From: Candidatus Daviesbacteria bacterium
Lineage (GTDB): Bacteria; Patescibacteriota; Microgenomatia; Daviesbacterales; UBA10151
Assembly (NCBI GenBank): GCA_030648435.1
Contig: JAUSHE010000004.1
Location: 1-35,280 of the forward strand
Reading direction: 5' to 3'
Length of the DNA stretch: 35,280 bases
This document shows positions 1-8,368 of this stretch, one piece after another. Made by a program: the position numbers and the translations under genes. The notes beneath the pieces were generated by a model. That model saw only the letters and a program-made list of their open reading frames with translations, ran no database searches and was not told the origin of the DNA. The first letter of the stretch is position 1, and every line of letters starts with the position of its first letter.

Positions 1-1364
1 AAGCATTATTCTGCAAATCAGAAAAACTATTTATTCCACCGCTTGCATCCTGAACTCTTTTCGTCCAAGGCGTACTGCTCCAACCAATATCTCCGGAGTT
101 AAAAACATAGCCTCCGTGCGTTGATGAAAACCAAGCCTTAACGGGTCGACCTCCTTGAATCATAATTTTTCCCGGTGCGGCATTAACCGCTTGTTCCCAA
201 TTACCACCTTTTGGATTTGTTTGGAAAGCCTGACAATATTCATTAGCACAAATAGAAGAAGCGCCATTATTTGTCGCTGCTAAAACATATGACCTTGCGG
301 CAATTACCTGAGCTTTTAAAGCCGCAAGGTTATTATCTGTCCAGGAATCCGGAACCTCATATATTCTTTTAACATAATCCTCTAATCCTCCGCTCCAGAT
401 AATATTTCCGGAATTAAATCCGTTACTGTCATTAACTCTGATATTGATATTAGTATCAGCGTTTTGATAGCCGTCAAAATTATAATAAGCGTGCAAAATA
501 GTATCTTCATCTTGCCCGGCCTTAGCCCTGCCCCAAGCGCCAAATTGACTCAGTCCCACCCTGTTAGGAACACCATAGGTAAACATGGCAAATCTGGGGC
601 TAAAACCAGGATCAATATTTCTGTCATCGGTACAGCCACCGCGCATTGCATATGCTGATTTTGGTAAATTCAAACTACCTAATTTTGCAGCCAATAATTC
701 CTGCTGTTTAGCGGAAAGTTGGGCAATTTGTTTACCGAGGTCTGTCTGGTAAGCTTTGGCTTTTTTAACTTCTCCTCCTATAAACTTGGCATTTTTATCA
801 ACCTCTGCCTGTAAACCTGCCAGTTTTATTTTGTCTTTTTCCAGTTTATCTTTTTGGGTTAATAAATCTATCACTTCCGAAGTCACAGAAGTAATGACTT
901 GTCTGTCTTCCCTGGTAACAGTTTGCCTGTAGGAGAGTTCCCTGAATAAATCACCGGCACCCAATGAAGAAAAAATTACTAGGAGCGGGTCTGTTAAATA
1001 AGAGCGGATGTAATAAGCTTTAACCCTGGTTTCCAAAAGGGCCTGTTGCAAGGCTAGTTTATCCTCCATTGCATCCAGATCTTTCTGTTTTAGCCTGATA
1101 TTGGCAGATAAATTGTCTAAACTGGCCTGGATTTGTGCCAGTTGTCTTTGTAAAGATTCCATTTGACCTTCCAGGGGCTTGGTAGCGGCTTTCATTCTAT
1201 CTAATTCAGCAGTTAGCTGGGGTAAACATTGTCCGATTTCATCTAAGTTCAATGCAGAAGGATTACTACATTTTGCATCAACAGCTTGGACAATAGGTAT
1301 TATGTAGTATGTAGCAAGTATTATGGGTAAAACAAAAATAAAAAGTAGAAAGCGGGCATTCATG
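1..1364 (-). CDS. SpoIID/LytB-domain protein with signal peptide and coiled-coil N-terminus (partial, C-terminus outside window)
   Basis: Open frame on minus strand from ATG at 1364 to the window edge: MNARFLLFIFVLPIILATYYIIPIVQA..., long coiled coil, then ...WSGGLEDYVKRIYEVPDSWTDNNLAALKAQVIAARSYVLA..., typical of SpoIID/LytB. Confidence 0.8.
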
Positions 1365-1381
1365 CCCTAAAATTCTACCAT

Positions 1382-1906
1382 TTACCGTGAAGCCGATCCA
1401 GTTTCCTCTCTAATTTTCTCATCTAAAAATATTTTCACCAATGATTGATAAGGCACATCTTTCTTATTGGCTAACATTTTAAGAGAGTTGAGCAAAGATT
1501 CAGTAACCCTTATGGTAATACTTCTGGTAGAGAGCTTAAGATTCGGAAAACTTGGGTTAACTATAGCTTTACTGATATCAAAATAGTCAGTAATACTATG
1601 AGTTGACCAAAACTCATCTTCTTCATCCTCGTTTTTAAATTTTGGCATAGTTTTTAACTTTTTCACCACTCTGATTTTATTATTTCTTATTGTGATTGCT
1701 AATGCCAGTTTCCTTCTATCTGTAGTTACACCAAAGATTTTGTACCGTTTCTCTGTTGCTGAGTGTTCTTCATCAACAAACACAATAAGCGGTTTGTTTA
1801 AAAAAACGTCTTCGCATTCTCTATAATCTACATTATGCTTTTTAATATGGGCAAGATTACCCTGATCCCACTTAAATCCTTCCAACGCATTAAAGTCAAC
1901 CTTCAT
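1382..1906 (-). CDS. BrnT-like toxin fused in frame to a BrnA/CopG-type antitoxin domain
   Basis: N-terminus FKWDQGNLAHIKKHNVDYRECEDVF...RYKIFGVT is BrnT-like; C-terminus MPKFKNEDEEDEFWSTHSITDYFD...SITIRVTESLLNSLKMLANKKDVPYQSLVKIFLDEKI resembles BrnA/CopG-family antitoxins. Confidence 0.75.
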   Translation of the reverse strand: MKVDFNALEGFKWDQGNLAHIKKHNVDYRECEDVFLNKPLIVFVDEEHSATEKRYKIFGVTTDRRKLALAITIRNNKIRVVKKLKTMPKFKNEDEEDEFWSTHSITDYFDISKAIVNPSFPNLKLSTRSITIRVTESLLNSLKMLANKKDVPYQSLVKIFLDEKIREETGSASR

Positions 1907-1910
1907 ACTT

Positions 1911-1936
1911 TATGTATTGTACCATACCATACATAA
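1911..1936. promoter_or_regulatory. Candidate operator upstream of the BrnT/A fusion
   Basis: Inverted repeat ttatgtat...atacataa immediately upstream of the ATG. Confidence 0.4.
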
Positions 1937-1950
1937 CAAATTATGTCAAG

Positions 1951-1984
1951 ATTGTGGTCAACTGAAACTAATGTCCAAAGTTAT
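1951..1984 (+). repeat. 34-bp direct repeat, copy 1 (left of hicBA)
   Basis: attgtggtcaactgaaactaatgtccaaagttat; one mismatch to 2509-2542. Confidence 0.9.
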
Positions 1985-2211
1985 TTGAGGAGTTTGATAA
2001 ATTTATCTTTTGTAATTTCTAAATCCTTTTTGATAATCTTTGTTAACAATCCAATGCCGATGGTATCCGGCGGATGAATAGGTATGGTAGTCCTCCTACC
2101 ATCAGAATGCGTATAGACTGCATGGCTGCCACTTTGATCTCTAAATCTAAAACCAAGCCTTGTGATAATTTTTACTAAATCACGCGCTTTAACTTGGGGT
2201 AATTTTGACAT
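1981..2211 (-). CDS. hicA: HicA-family mRNA interferase toxin
   Basis: 76 aa, KARDLVKIITRLGFRFRDQSGSHAVYTHSDGRRTTIPIHPPDTIGIGLLTKIIKKDLEI: HicA/YcfA motif set. Confidence 0.88.
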   Translation of the reverse strand: MSKLPQVKARDLVKIITRLGFRFRDQSGSHAVYTHSDGRRTTIPIHPPDTIGIGLLTKIIKKDLEITKDKFIKLLK

Positions 2212-2471
2212 TAGATGGAAACTTCAATAGAAGTGAGGCTAACCGGCTGAGTCCTAGGTATTTCCTGCTTTTCTGATCTCATCACTTTAAGGTTAAGCAC
2301 TATTGCATCACGGATATTAGTAATTGCTTTTTCCAAAGTCTTACCCTGCGTATGACAACCAGCAAGTTCCGGACAATCAGCCACAAAAAACCCATCCTCA
2401 TCTTTTTCAATAATAACAGGGAAATTATATGTTGTTGTTTTAATCTTTTTCATAAGTGAATTATACCACAA
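2211..2471 (-). CDS. hicB: HicB-family antitoxin
   Basis: YNFPVIIEKDEDGFFVADCPELAGCHTQGKTLEKAITNIRDAIVLNLKVM; adjoins hicA. Confidence 0.88.
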   Translation of the reverse strand: MWYNSLMKKIKTTTYNFPVIIEKDEDGFFVADCPELAGCHTQGKTLEKAITNIRDAIVLNLKVMRSEKQEIPRTQPVSLTSIEVSI

Positions 2472-2490
2472 AATCCCAAAATGTGCTAAG

Positions 2491-2515
2491 CCACAATTAT
2501 GTAAACTAATTGTGG
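2491..2515. repeat. Perfect hairpin, 9-bp arms (loop GTTTACA on minus strand)
   Basis: ccacaatta tgtaaac taattgtgg between divergent hicB and ORF 2529. Confidence 0.75.
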
Positions 2516-2542
2516 TAAACTGAAACTAATGTCCAAAGTTAT
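2509..2542 (+). repeat. 34-bp direct repeat, copy 2 (covers the start codon of ORF 2529)
   Basis: attgtggtaaactgaaactaatgtccaaagttat. Confidence 0.9.
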
Positions 2543-3680
2543 CATTTTTACGCTGTTGCTTTTTGGATTGATATTTATCTACCCACAGATATATGGTCTA
2601 GTACAAGCACAAGCATTTACCATCTCCCCCCAAACCCCTACTACCCTAAATGATAGTGTAAATATCGAGATCAGCAAACTAATAAAAGATAAGGAATATG
2701 TTATAGGGATTAAAAGAGAGGGACAGAAAAACGGTGTAGACTTAATCGACAGAAAAGCAGATTCCGAGGGAAAAATTGCTTTTCGTCTTTGTCCAAGCGG
2801 CCTTGGGGGATATAACTCAGAAGATAACTGCAAAGGAACCACTTTCAAAGAGGGTATCTATCTTGTAAATGTTTCTGAGTATAAATCCACCGAAGGTAAA
2901 AAACTAGTGGCAAAATTCTCCTTCCCTGTTTCAATCAAGACTGCGGGGGTAATTGAATTCCTTAACACCAGCTTTACAACAATTGATGACATAATCATTA
3001 AAGTAAGCAATATTAGCAAGGGTTCTTACAAAATTCTAGTTGACGGAAACGATCCAACTCAAGGTAAATCGTGTGTTGACACTGATAATGATGTGCTTGA
3101 AGTTAATATAGGCAAATACTACGAAGGATCTCATAACTTAGCGATATACAGAAATGAGAAGAGTATTAAACATCCCCTCTGTGGTAAAGGAGCACTACTA
3201 ACTTATGGTTCTTTTAAAATCGATAATTCGGGAAAGGGAGGATCAGGCCCTGTAGTAAAGCCCGGAACAGAAACTCTAGAATTGCCAAATGGCAAACTAT
3301 GTAAAAGCGAAAACGATTCCACTTTCGACGAAGATACTGATATGGTTTGTTCTTCATCCGGGGGCATACCATGCGGAACAGATGTAAATAATCCGGGTAT
3401 TGCTACAGCTATTGGTTGTATTCATACCAATCCTGTAGCACTAGTTAAGGATTTTTTGAAATTTGCTTTGGGAATCTCCGGTGGTTTGGCATTTTTGCTG
3501 ATGCTTTTGGGGGCATTCCAGATGCTGACTTCTGCAGGCAACCCTGAAACGCTAGCTGCAGGAAAGGGCAGATTAACTTCTGCAATTATCGGGTTACTAT
3601 TTGTTATTTTCTCTGTCTTACTGCTAAAAATTATCGGAGTTGATATACTGGGACTGGAAAAACAATTCGGATATCCTTAA
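2529..3680 (+). CDS. Secreted/membrane protein with extracellular domain and C-terminal T4SS-pilin-like two-TM module
   Basis: N-terminal signal; C-terminus LLMLLGAFQMLTSAGNPETLAAGKGRLTSAIIGLLFVIFSVLLLKIIG resembles the CPR T4SS pilin-like family. Confidence 0.65.
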   Translation: MSKVIIFTLLLFGLIFIYPQIYGLVQAQAFTISPQTPTTLNDSVNIEISKLIKDKEYVIGIKREGQKNGVDLIDRKADSEGKIAFRLCPSGLGGYNSEDNCKGTTFKEGIYLVNVSEYKSTEGKKLVAKFSFPVSIKTAGVIEFLNTSFTTIDDIIIKVSNISKGSYKILVDGNDPTQGKSCVDTDNDVLEVNIGKYYEGSHNLAIYRNEKSIKHPLCGKGALLTYGSFKIDNSGKGGSGPVVKPGTETLELPNGKLCKSENDSTFDEDTDMVCSSSGGIPCGTDVNNPGIATAIGCIHTNPVALVKDFLKFALGISGGLAFLLMLLGAFQMLTSAGNPETLAAGKGRLTSAIIGLLFVIFSVLLLKIIGVDILGLEKQFGYP

Positions 3681-3684
3681 AAAT

Positions 3685-3999
3685 ATGCTTAAAGATGTAT
3701 TAGATAATTCCGGCTTAAATAAATTTAAGTTTGAAAATGCCAAATTAAGCGCCGTTCTATCCTCTTTTTTAGAGATTGCTTTTTTTCTGGCAGCTTTCAT
3801 GGCCTTTATTTGGCTGGTCTGGGGGGCTTTTGCTTATATTATGGCCCAGGGTCAAAAAGAAAACTTGGCCAAAGCCAGAGCCAAAATCACCTGGGCTATC
3901 ATTGGACTAATGATAGTATTAATGGCATACTTTATAACGACATTTGTTTACGAAATCTTCAAAGAGGTATTAGATAAAAGAGGAGGCGTGCCATTCTAA
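3685..3999 (+). CDS. T4SS pilin-like membrane protein
   Basis: WLVWGAFAYIMAQGQKENLAKARAKITWAIIGLMIVLMAYF; ATG at 3685 preferred over the overlapping 3640 start. Confidence 0.7.
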   Translation: MLKDVLDNSGLNKFKFENAKLSAVLSSFLEIAFFLAAFMAFIWLVWGAFAYIMAQGQKENLAKARAKITWAIIGLMIVLMAYFITTFVYEIFKEVLDKRGGVPF

Positions 4000-4319
4000 T
4001 GACTCCGGCCTATGCATTTGAGATTGGAGAAAAATTTGGTTTTGGGGATATTACTTCCTTAGGACAAGGAGTAAGTCAATTAGTTGTACCGGTATTTTCC
4101 CTGGCAGCAGCAGCCGTAGTTATATATTTCCTCTGGGGGGCATTTAATTACCTAAAATCCGGAGGGAATAAAGAAGAAGTGGCCAATGCCCGCAACATGA
4201 TAACTCATGCTATTATTGGATTTATAATACTGATTTTTGCATTCTTTGTTTTGCAGTTTTTATTGTCCAGCTTGTTTGGGATAACTGGTACTGATTTTCA
4301 AATAATAAAATCTCAATGA
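3999..4319 (+). CDS. T4SS pilin-like membrane protein
   Basis: YFLWGAFNYLKSGGNKEEVANARNMITHAIIGFIILIFAFFVLQFLLS. Confidence 0.75.
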   Translation: MTPAYAFEIGEKFGFGDITSLGQGVSQLVVPVFSLAAAAVVIYFLWGAFNYLKSGGNKEEVANARNMITHAIIGFIILIFAFFVLQFLLSSLFGITGTDFQIIKSQ

Positions 4320-4816
4320 TTAAAAAAATTTTTATTTTATTAATAATTGGCATTCTCTATTCTTTGATAAATGTGTTTACCGCTTTGGCTTCTGACAATA
4401 TAAAGCCCACGGGAATATGTACACCGAATATTGATACTTGTGTTAGTGGTTATTCCTGTCAATTTGACGAGCATTTTAATATCTATAGTTGCCAGCCTGT
4501 CTTTGGCAAGATTCAAGCTCCTGCTCCTTTGGCTGGCTTTTTAAAGGATAACCCAACAGGAGCAAGTGCTATCAGCCAGTTTTTGTCTAATTTTGTAGTT
4601 CTCATTTATGCTGCAGCAGCCATAGTTTTAATTTTTATGCTGCTGTGGGGAGCATTTGAATGGATGGTCTCGGGCGGAGACAAGGAAAAACTATCTTCAG
4701 CCCAAAAGAGAATAATAAATGCTTTTATCGGCATACTGCTTTTCGCAGTTGCTTTTGCAGTTTTACAGGTCTTAGGCCAATTTACCGGTTTTAAATTCTT
4801 TGCCGGGCAAAAGTAA
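4316..4816 (+). CDS. T4SS pilin-like membrane protein with Cys-containing N-terminal region
   Basis: MLLWGAFEWMVSGGDKEKLSSAQKRIINAFIGILLFAVAFAVLQVLGQFTGF; ATGA overlap with previous gene. Confidence 0.75.
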   Translation: MIKKIFILLIIGILYSLINVFTALASDNIKPTGICTPNIDTCVSGYSCQFDEHFNIYSCQPVFGKIQAPAPLAGFLKDNPTGASAISQFLSNFVVLIYAAAAIVLIFMLLWGAFEWMVSGGDKEKLSSAQKRIINAFIGILLFAVAFAVLQVLGQFTGFKFFAGQK

Positions 4817-4845
4817 TTACTTGACCCATTCGACTTCACTCAGAG

Positions 4846-4880
4846 TCTTGATACAATCAGTTTACATGATTGTATCTTGA
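4846..4880 (+). repeat. Hairpin element flanked by 6-bp direct repeats
   Basis: TCTTGA-TACAATCAGTTTACATGATTGTA-TCTTGA. Confidence 0.8.
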
Positions 4881-4906
4881 CAAGCACTTTGTGATACGGA
4901 TATAGT
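4877..4906 (+). promoter_or_regulatory. Candidate sigma70-like promoter for ORF 4919
   Basis: TTGACA, 18-nt spacer, TATAGT; the -35 box overlaps the right 6-bp direct repeat of the hairpin element. Confidence 0.45.
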
Positions 4907-4918
4907 TAAGTTACAGAT

Positions 4919-5308
4919 ATGAAAAAATTAGCATTTATTGGATCTGTAGTAGTTTCCTTTTTAAATCCTGTGAAAATATTGGCAGCAACGCCAGATATAA
5001 CTATTGAAGCCCCTGTTAATAAATTAACCAATAAACCGCTCGGTTATAGTAATTTGGGAATATTTATCAGCAACGCAATCTCTTTAATTTTCATATTTGC
5101 AGTTATTATGGTTTTAATCATGTTAATCTGGGGAGCATTTGAATGGATAGCCTCGGGCGGAGACAAAGAAGCAGTTGGTAAAGCGAGGAATAGAATTCTG
5201 AATGCTCTAATAGGAATGGCTGTTTTAGCGGTAGCATTTGCCATATTTAAAGTGGCCGGCCAATTCTTAGGATTTGATACTTTAAATTTCGTTATACCGA
5301 CGCCTTAA
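4919..5308 (+). CDS. T4SS pilin-like membrane protein
   Basis: IWGAFEWIASGGDKEAVGKARNRILNALIGMAVLAVAFAIFKVAGQFLGFD; N-terminal signal. Confidence 0.75.
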   Translation: MKKLAFIGSVVVSFLNPVKILAATPDITIEAPVNKLTNKPLGYSNLGIFISNAISLIFIFAVIMVLIMLIWGAFEWIASGGDKEAVGKARNRILNALIGMAVLAVAFAIFKVAGQFLGFDTLNFVIPTP

Positions 5309-5354
5309 TAACTTTTCAATTGATCTTCAAAACTATTCGTGGTAAGTTTAGAGT

Positions 5355-5768
5355 ATGCTTCAGAAGTTTATCGTTTATAGTTTATCGTTTATAGTTTTAA
5401 TGCTATCTACTATATCTCTGACCTATGCAGCTGGCCCATCACCCGAACCTTGTATAAATGATGTTTCAATTAAGGCCGGCTACGGTCCTTGTCCTGCAGG
5501 TTTAGATCAAATTGAAGAAATTGTTGGTAAAGTAATTTCCGTCATAGTAGGTTTAGGTTTTATTGCCATGCTGGCAATGGTAGTTATGGCCGGAATCAAA
5601 TATTTAACTTCCGGCGGAGAACCAAAAGCCGTTCAGGCTGCCCATCAGGCTTTTACCTGGGCTATTTTAGGGATACTTTTTATGATTATTGCCTGGCTGA
5701 CTTTAGTGCTTATTGAAAACTTTACAGGAATAAAAGTAACTACGTTTAACATAAAAAGCCTCTATTGA
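5355..5768 (+). CDS. T4SS pilin-like membrane protein
   Basis: MVVMAGIKYLTSGGEPKAVQAAHQAFTWAILGILFMIIAWLTLVLIENFTG. Confidence 0.75.
   Translation: MLQKFIVYSLSFIVLMLSTISLTYAAGPSPEPCINDVSIKAGYGPCPAGLDQIEEIVGKVISVIVGLGFIAMLAMVVMAGIKYLTSGGEPKAVQAAHQAFTWAILGILFMIIAWLTLVLIENFTGIKVTTFNIKSLY
5366..5398 (+). repeat. Heptanucleotide tandem array (GTTTATC/GTTTATA x4)
   Basis: gtttatc gtttata gtttatc gtttata gtttt, inside the signal-peptide codons of ORF 5355. Confidence 0.9.
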
Positions 5769-5803
5769 CAAAACTCTGGTAAAAGTAATAAAATACTACC
5801 AGT

Positions 5804-6112
5804 ATGAATATCGGCACAATAGTAACTCCAAACATAAAAGGGCAAATAGTCATCCCCAAAAAAATCAGGGACGGGTTAAATATTACAAAAAATACTCCTT
5901 TAAATATACGAGTTGTGGATAATGGCATTCATATTCATCCTATTGCAGAAGTAATAACAAATGCGGAAGAGGATAAAAGACATAGAGTACTACTGCAGAT
6001 TTTGAAGGAGACTCAGGGGGCCTGGGCAAATGATAAGGAATTTGATAAGAGACAAAAGAAAATGAGGAAAATGGAAATTGCTGCGACAAAAAGAATGAGA
6101 AAAACATGGTAA
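5804..6112 (+). CDS. AbrB/MazE-type antitoxin
   Basis: MNIGTIVTPNIKGQIVIPKKIRDGLNITKNTPLNIRVVDNGIHIHP; overlaps the downstream PIN gene. Confidence 0.8.
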   Translation: MNIGTIVTPNIKGQIVIPKKIRDGLNITKNTPLNIRVVDNGIHIHPIAEVITNAEEDKRHRVLLQILKETQGAWANDKEFDKRQKKMRKMEIAATKRMRKTW

Positions 6113-6495
6113 GCAGAAAAGTTACTGTTGATACCAGCATTATTATCGATCACTTAAGGCAAATTAAACAATCGAAAACTCTTCTGAGAACAATCCTGAA
6201 AGATAAACATACAGCATTTATAATCTCTTCAGATGTAATACAAGAATTATTTGCAGGACAGAGCAGTAAAACTGTAGAGCCAAAAGATGAAATACGAAAG
6301 ATTCTACAGTCATTCCATATTATTGATGTGACCCCTGAAATTGCCGAACTGGCAGGACAAATTATGAGAGACTCCAAACTAAGTATTCAGTTTGCTGATG
6401 CTGCCATTGCTGCTACAGCCATTACTAACAATGCCCTGCTTGCCACTTTAAATAAAAAAGATTTTCAGGGGATTCCTGATTTGGAATTTGTGTAA
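6106..6495 (+). CDS. PIN-domain (VapC-like) toxin
   Basis: VDTSIIIDHLRQ...FIISSDVIQELFAG...IQFADAAIAATAITNNALLATLNKKDFQGIPDLEFV. Confidence 0.87.
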   Translation: MVSRKVTVDTSIIIDHLRQIKQSKTLLRTILKDKHTAFIISSDVIQELFAGQSSKTVEPKDEIRKILQSFHIIDVTPEIAELAGQIMRDSKLSIQFADAAIAATAITNNALLATLNKKDFQGIPDLEFV

Positions 6496-6535
6496 AGACT
6501 TGCAAAAGAGGGCTAATTTGTTTTACTGTTAAGAT

Positions 6536-8368
6536 ATGACTGCCATTTTTAAATGTACAATTTACAATTTACAATGTACAATTAAACCACTTTTAATTCT
6601 TTTTGCTTTTATTTTTACATTTTACATTTTACATTTTACATTTCTTACCCCTGCTTTTGCCCAAACTGCTATCCCTGCTACTCCCCTACAGCCTGCCGCC
6701 TACAGCCTGCCGCCTGTTATCTCCCCCACTTCTCCTCTTTATACTGACCTTTTGTTAAACAACATGTTCCATTCCTTTTCCTGCCTGGCTATTGGCTCAT
6801 CTGTGATTGGCCAACCTTGTTTAACCTACCAAATTACCAAAAATGCCCAAGGGATGATTCAAAGTGTACCAATGCTTTCTTCGGTAAACTTATCAGGAGG
6901 AACTCTGGGTGCTGTTTCATCGCTAATAGGGGCTTTATACCTGAATCCTCCTGTCAGGACTGCTGATTATCTGGCATCGGTAGGGCAGGGTTTGGGAATC
7001 GTTAAAACGGCTAATGCCCAGGTGGGCGGATCAGGAGCCAGCGTCCTAAGTCCGATTATAAAACTCTGGCAGGTATCAAGAAACATTTCCTATGTAGTCA
7101 TGATAATAATATTTCTAATCATAGGTATGATGGTAATGTTTAGAAACAAAATAAATCCCCAAACAGTCATTACAGCCCAGGCAGCTTTACCGGGGTTGGT
7201 AATTGGTTTAATTTTAATTACTTTTAGCTATTTCCTGGCAGGGCTAATTTCCGATATGGCATTTGTAGGAACAAACGTTGTTGGTTATTATTTCTCCGCT
7301 ACCCAACCACCTACCGATCCCGCCACTCCGCCACAAAATTTAGTGTCTGATGCATCAGATAAAAATGTTATAGGCATTTTTAGCCGGTTTGCGGGAATTA
7401 TCAGTCCTGATGATGCAAAACATGCGCTTGATGGGATATGGAATAATCTCCCTGACGCAACACAGTACTTATTAGCTACGGTTGCAGGATTTATGGCTGC
7501 TCAATTTTCCCTTGAAAAGACGACATTTCTCGCAGCCATACCCCATGCAGGAAACGCTATACAAGCCGTAATCGCTACCATCGCAACCGTCACTGCAGCG
7601 AAATTCCCAACAACAATCGTAGGATTAGTTTTATCCTGGATAGCTACACTCATATTATTATACTCCATGTTTAAATTGTTACTGCGCCTGGTCAATAGTT
7701 TTTTAAGCATTATATTTCTAACCGTCACCGCCCCTTTCCATTTCCTGGCAGCTTCTTTACCGGGCAGGCAAAGCATTGCCACAAATTGGATGTTAAACAT
7801 GCTTTCCAACGTGTTGGCATTCCCGGCAGTAATGGGGGTATTTTATTTTGTGGCATTTCTTATGGGACCTGATCAGATAAACTCAAGCTTACCATTTGTC
7901 GTTTCTGATGCAACGAAGGTAACAGGAATCTTAGCCTTCCCTCTCTTGGGAGGCTTAGGCCGAGATTTTATCAACATACTGCTGGCTTTTGGAGCATTGG
8001 TGGCCTTACCTACTATACCTGATATTATTTCCCGAACGCTCGGCAGAGCCTCCCAGGCAGGACAGCTGCTTGGGCAAGGAATTAGCGCAGGGGTGGGCGC
8101 AGGTATGGGATACTACGGACGGGCCAACCAAGGCGCTAATGCTGCCAGTAATCTAGGTGCCAGAGCTAGAGGATGGTTTGGTGTCCCCGGGTATAAACTT
8201 GATAAGGAGGGACGCATTATAGAAACATATGAGGCAGGAAGAGGTGCTACTTTTGGAGCTATTGCTAAAAGCCAACGCTTCGGTGGATTAATCAGACGAG
8301 TTACCGGTGGTCGCATAGGAAAAGTCCCATCACAGGAGAAAAATATAGAAAATTCCACACCAGCATAA
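6536..8368 (+). CDS. VirB6/TrbL-like polytopic membrane protein
   Basis: 610 aa, signal peptide, many TM segments, Gly/Arg-rich C-terminus; T4SS gene context. Confidence 0.6.
   Translation: MTAIFKCTIYNLQCTIKPLLILFAFIFTFYILHFTFLTPAFAQTAIPATPLQPAAYSLPPVISPTSPLYTDLLLNNMFHSFSCLAIGSSVIGQPCLTYQITKNAQGMIQSVPMLSSVNLSGGTLGAVSSLIGALYLNPPVRTADYLASVGQGLGIVKTANAQVGGSGASVLSPIIKLWQVSRNISYVVMIIIFLIIGMMVMFRNKINPQTVITAQAALPGLVIGLILITFSYFLAGLISDMAFVGTNVVGYYFSATQPPTDPATPPQNLVSDASDKNVIGIFSRFAGIISPDDAKHALDGIWNNLPDATQYLLATVAGFMAAQFSLEKTTFLAAIPHAGNAIQAVIATIATVTAAKFPTTIVGLVLSWIATLILLYSMFKLLLRLVNSFLSIIFLTVTAPFHFLAASLPGRQSIATNWMLNMLSNVLAFPAVMGVFYFVAFLMGPDQINSSLPFVVSDATKVTGILAFPLLGGLGRDFINILLAFGALVALPTIPDIISRTLGRASQAGQLLGQGISAGVGAGMGYYGRANQGANAASNLGARARGWFGVPGYKLDKEGRIIETYEAGRGATFGAIAKSQRFGGLIRRVTGGRIGKVPSQEKNIENSTPA
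6554..6581 (+). repeat. Heptanucleotide tandem array (TGTACAA/TTTACAA x4)
   Basis: tgtacaa tttacaa tttacaa tgtacaa. Confidence 0.9.
6613..6640 (+). repeat. Heptanucleotide tandem array (TTTTACA x4, perfect)
   Basis: ttttaca ttttaca ttttaca ttttaca. Confidence 0.95.
6685..6715 (+). repeat. Heptanucleotide-periodic array (CCTACAG CCTGCCG x2)
   Basis: cctacag cctgccg cctacag cctgccg cct. Confidence 0.9.

Noticed and set aside
464-658. Plus-strand 64-aa ORF
   Set aside because: Antisense to the SpoIID/LytB open frame; no coding signature
2579-2848. Minus ORF 89 aa, and other short antisense ORFs (4606, 5044, 5746, 5940, 6150, 7501, 8113, 20488, 21930, 27563)
   Set aside because: Shadow frames of better-supported genes, no recognisable motifs
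6554-6715. CRISPR-like repetitive pattern
   Set aside because: Units are contiguous 7-mers without spacers; short tandem arrays, not CRISPR
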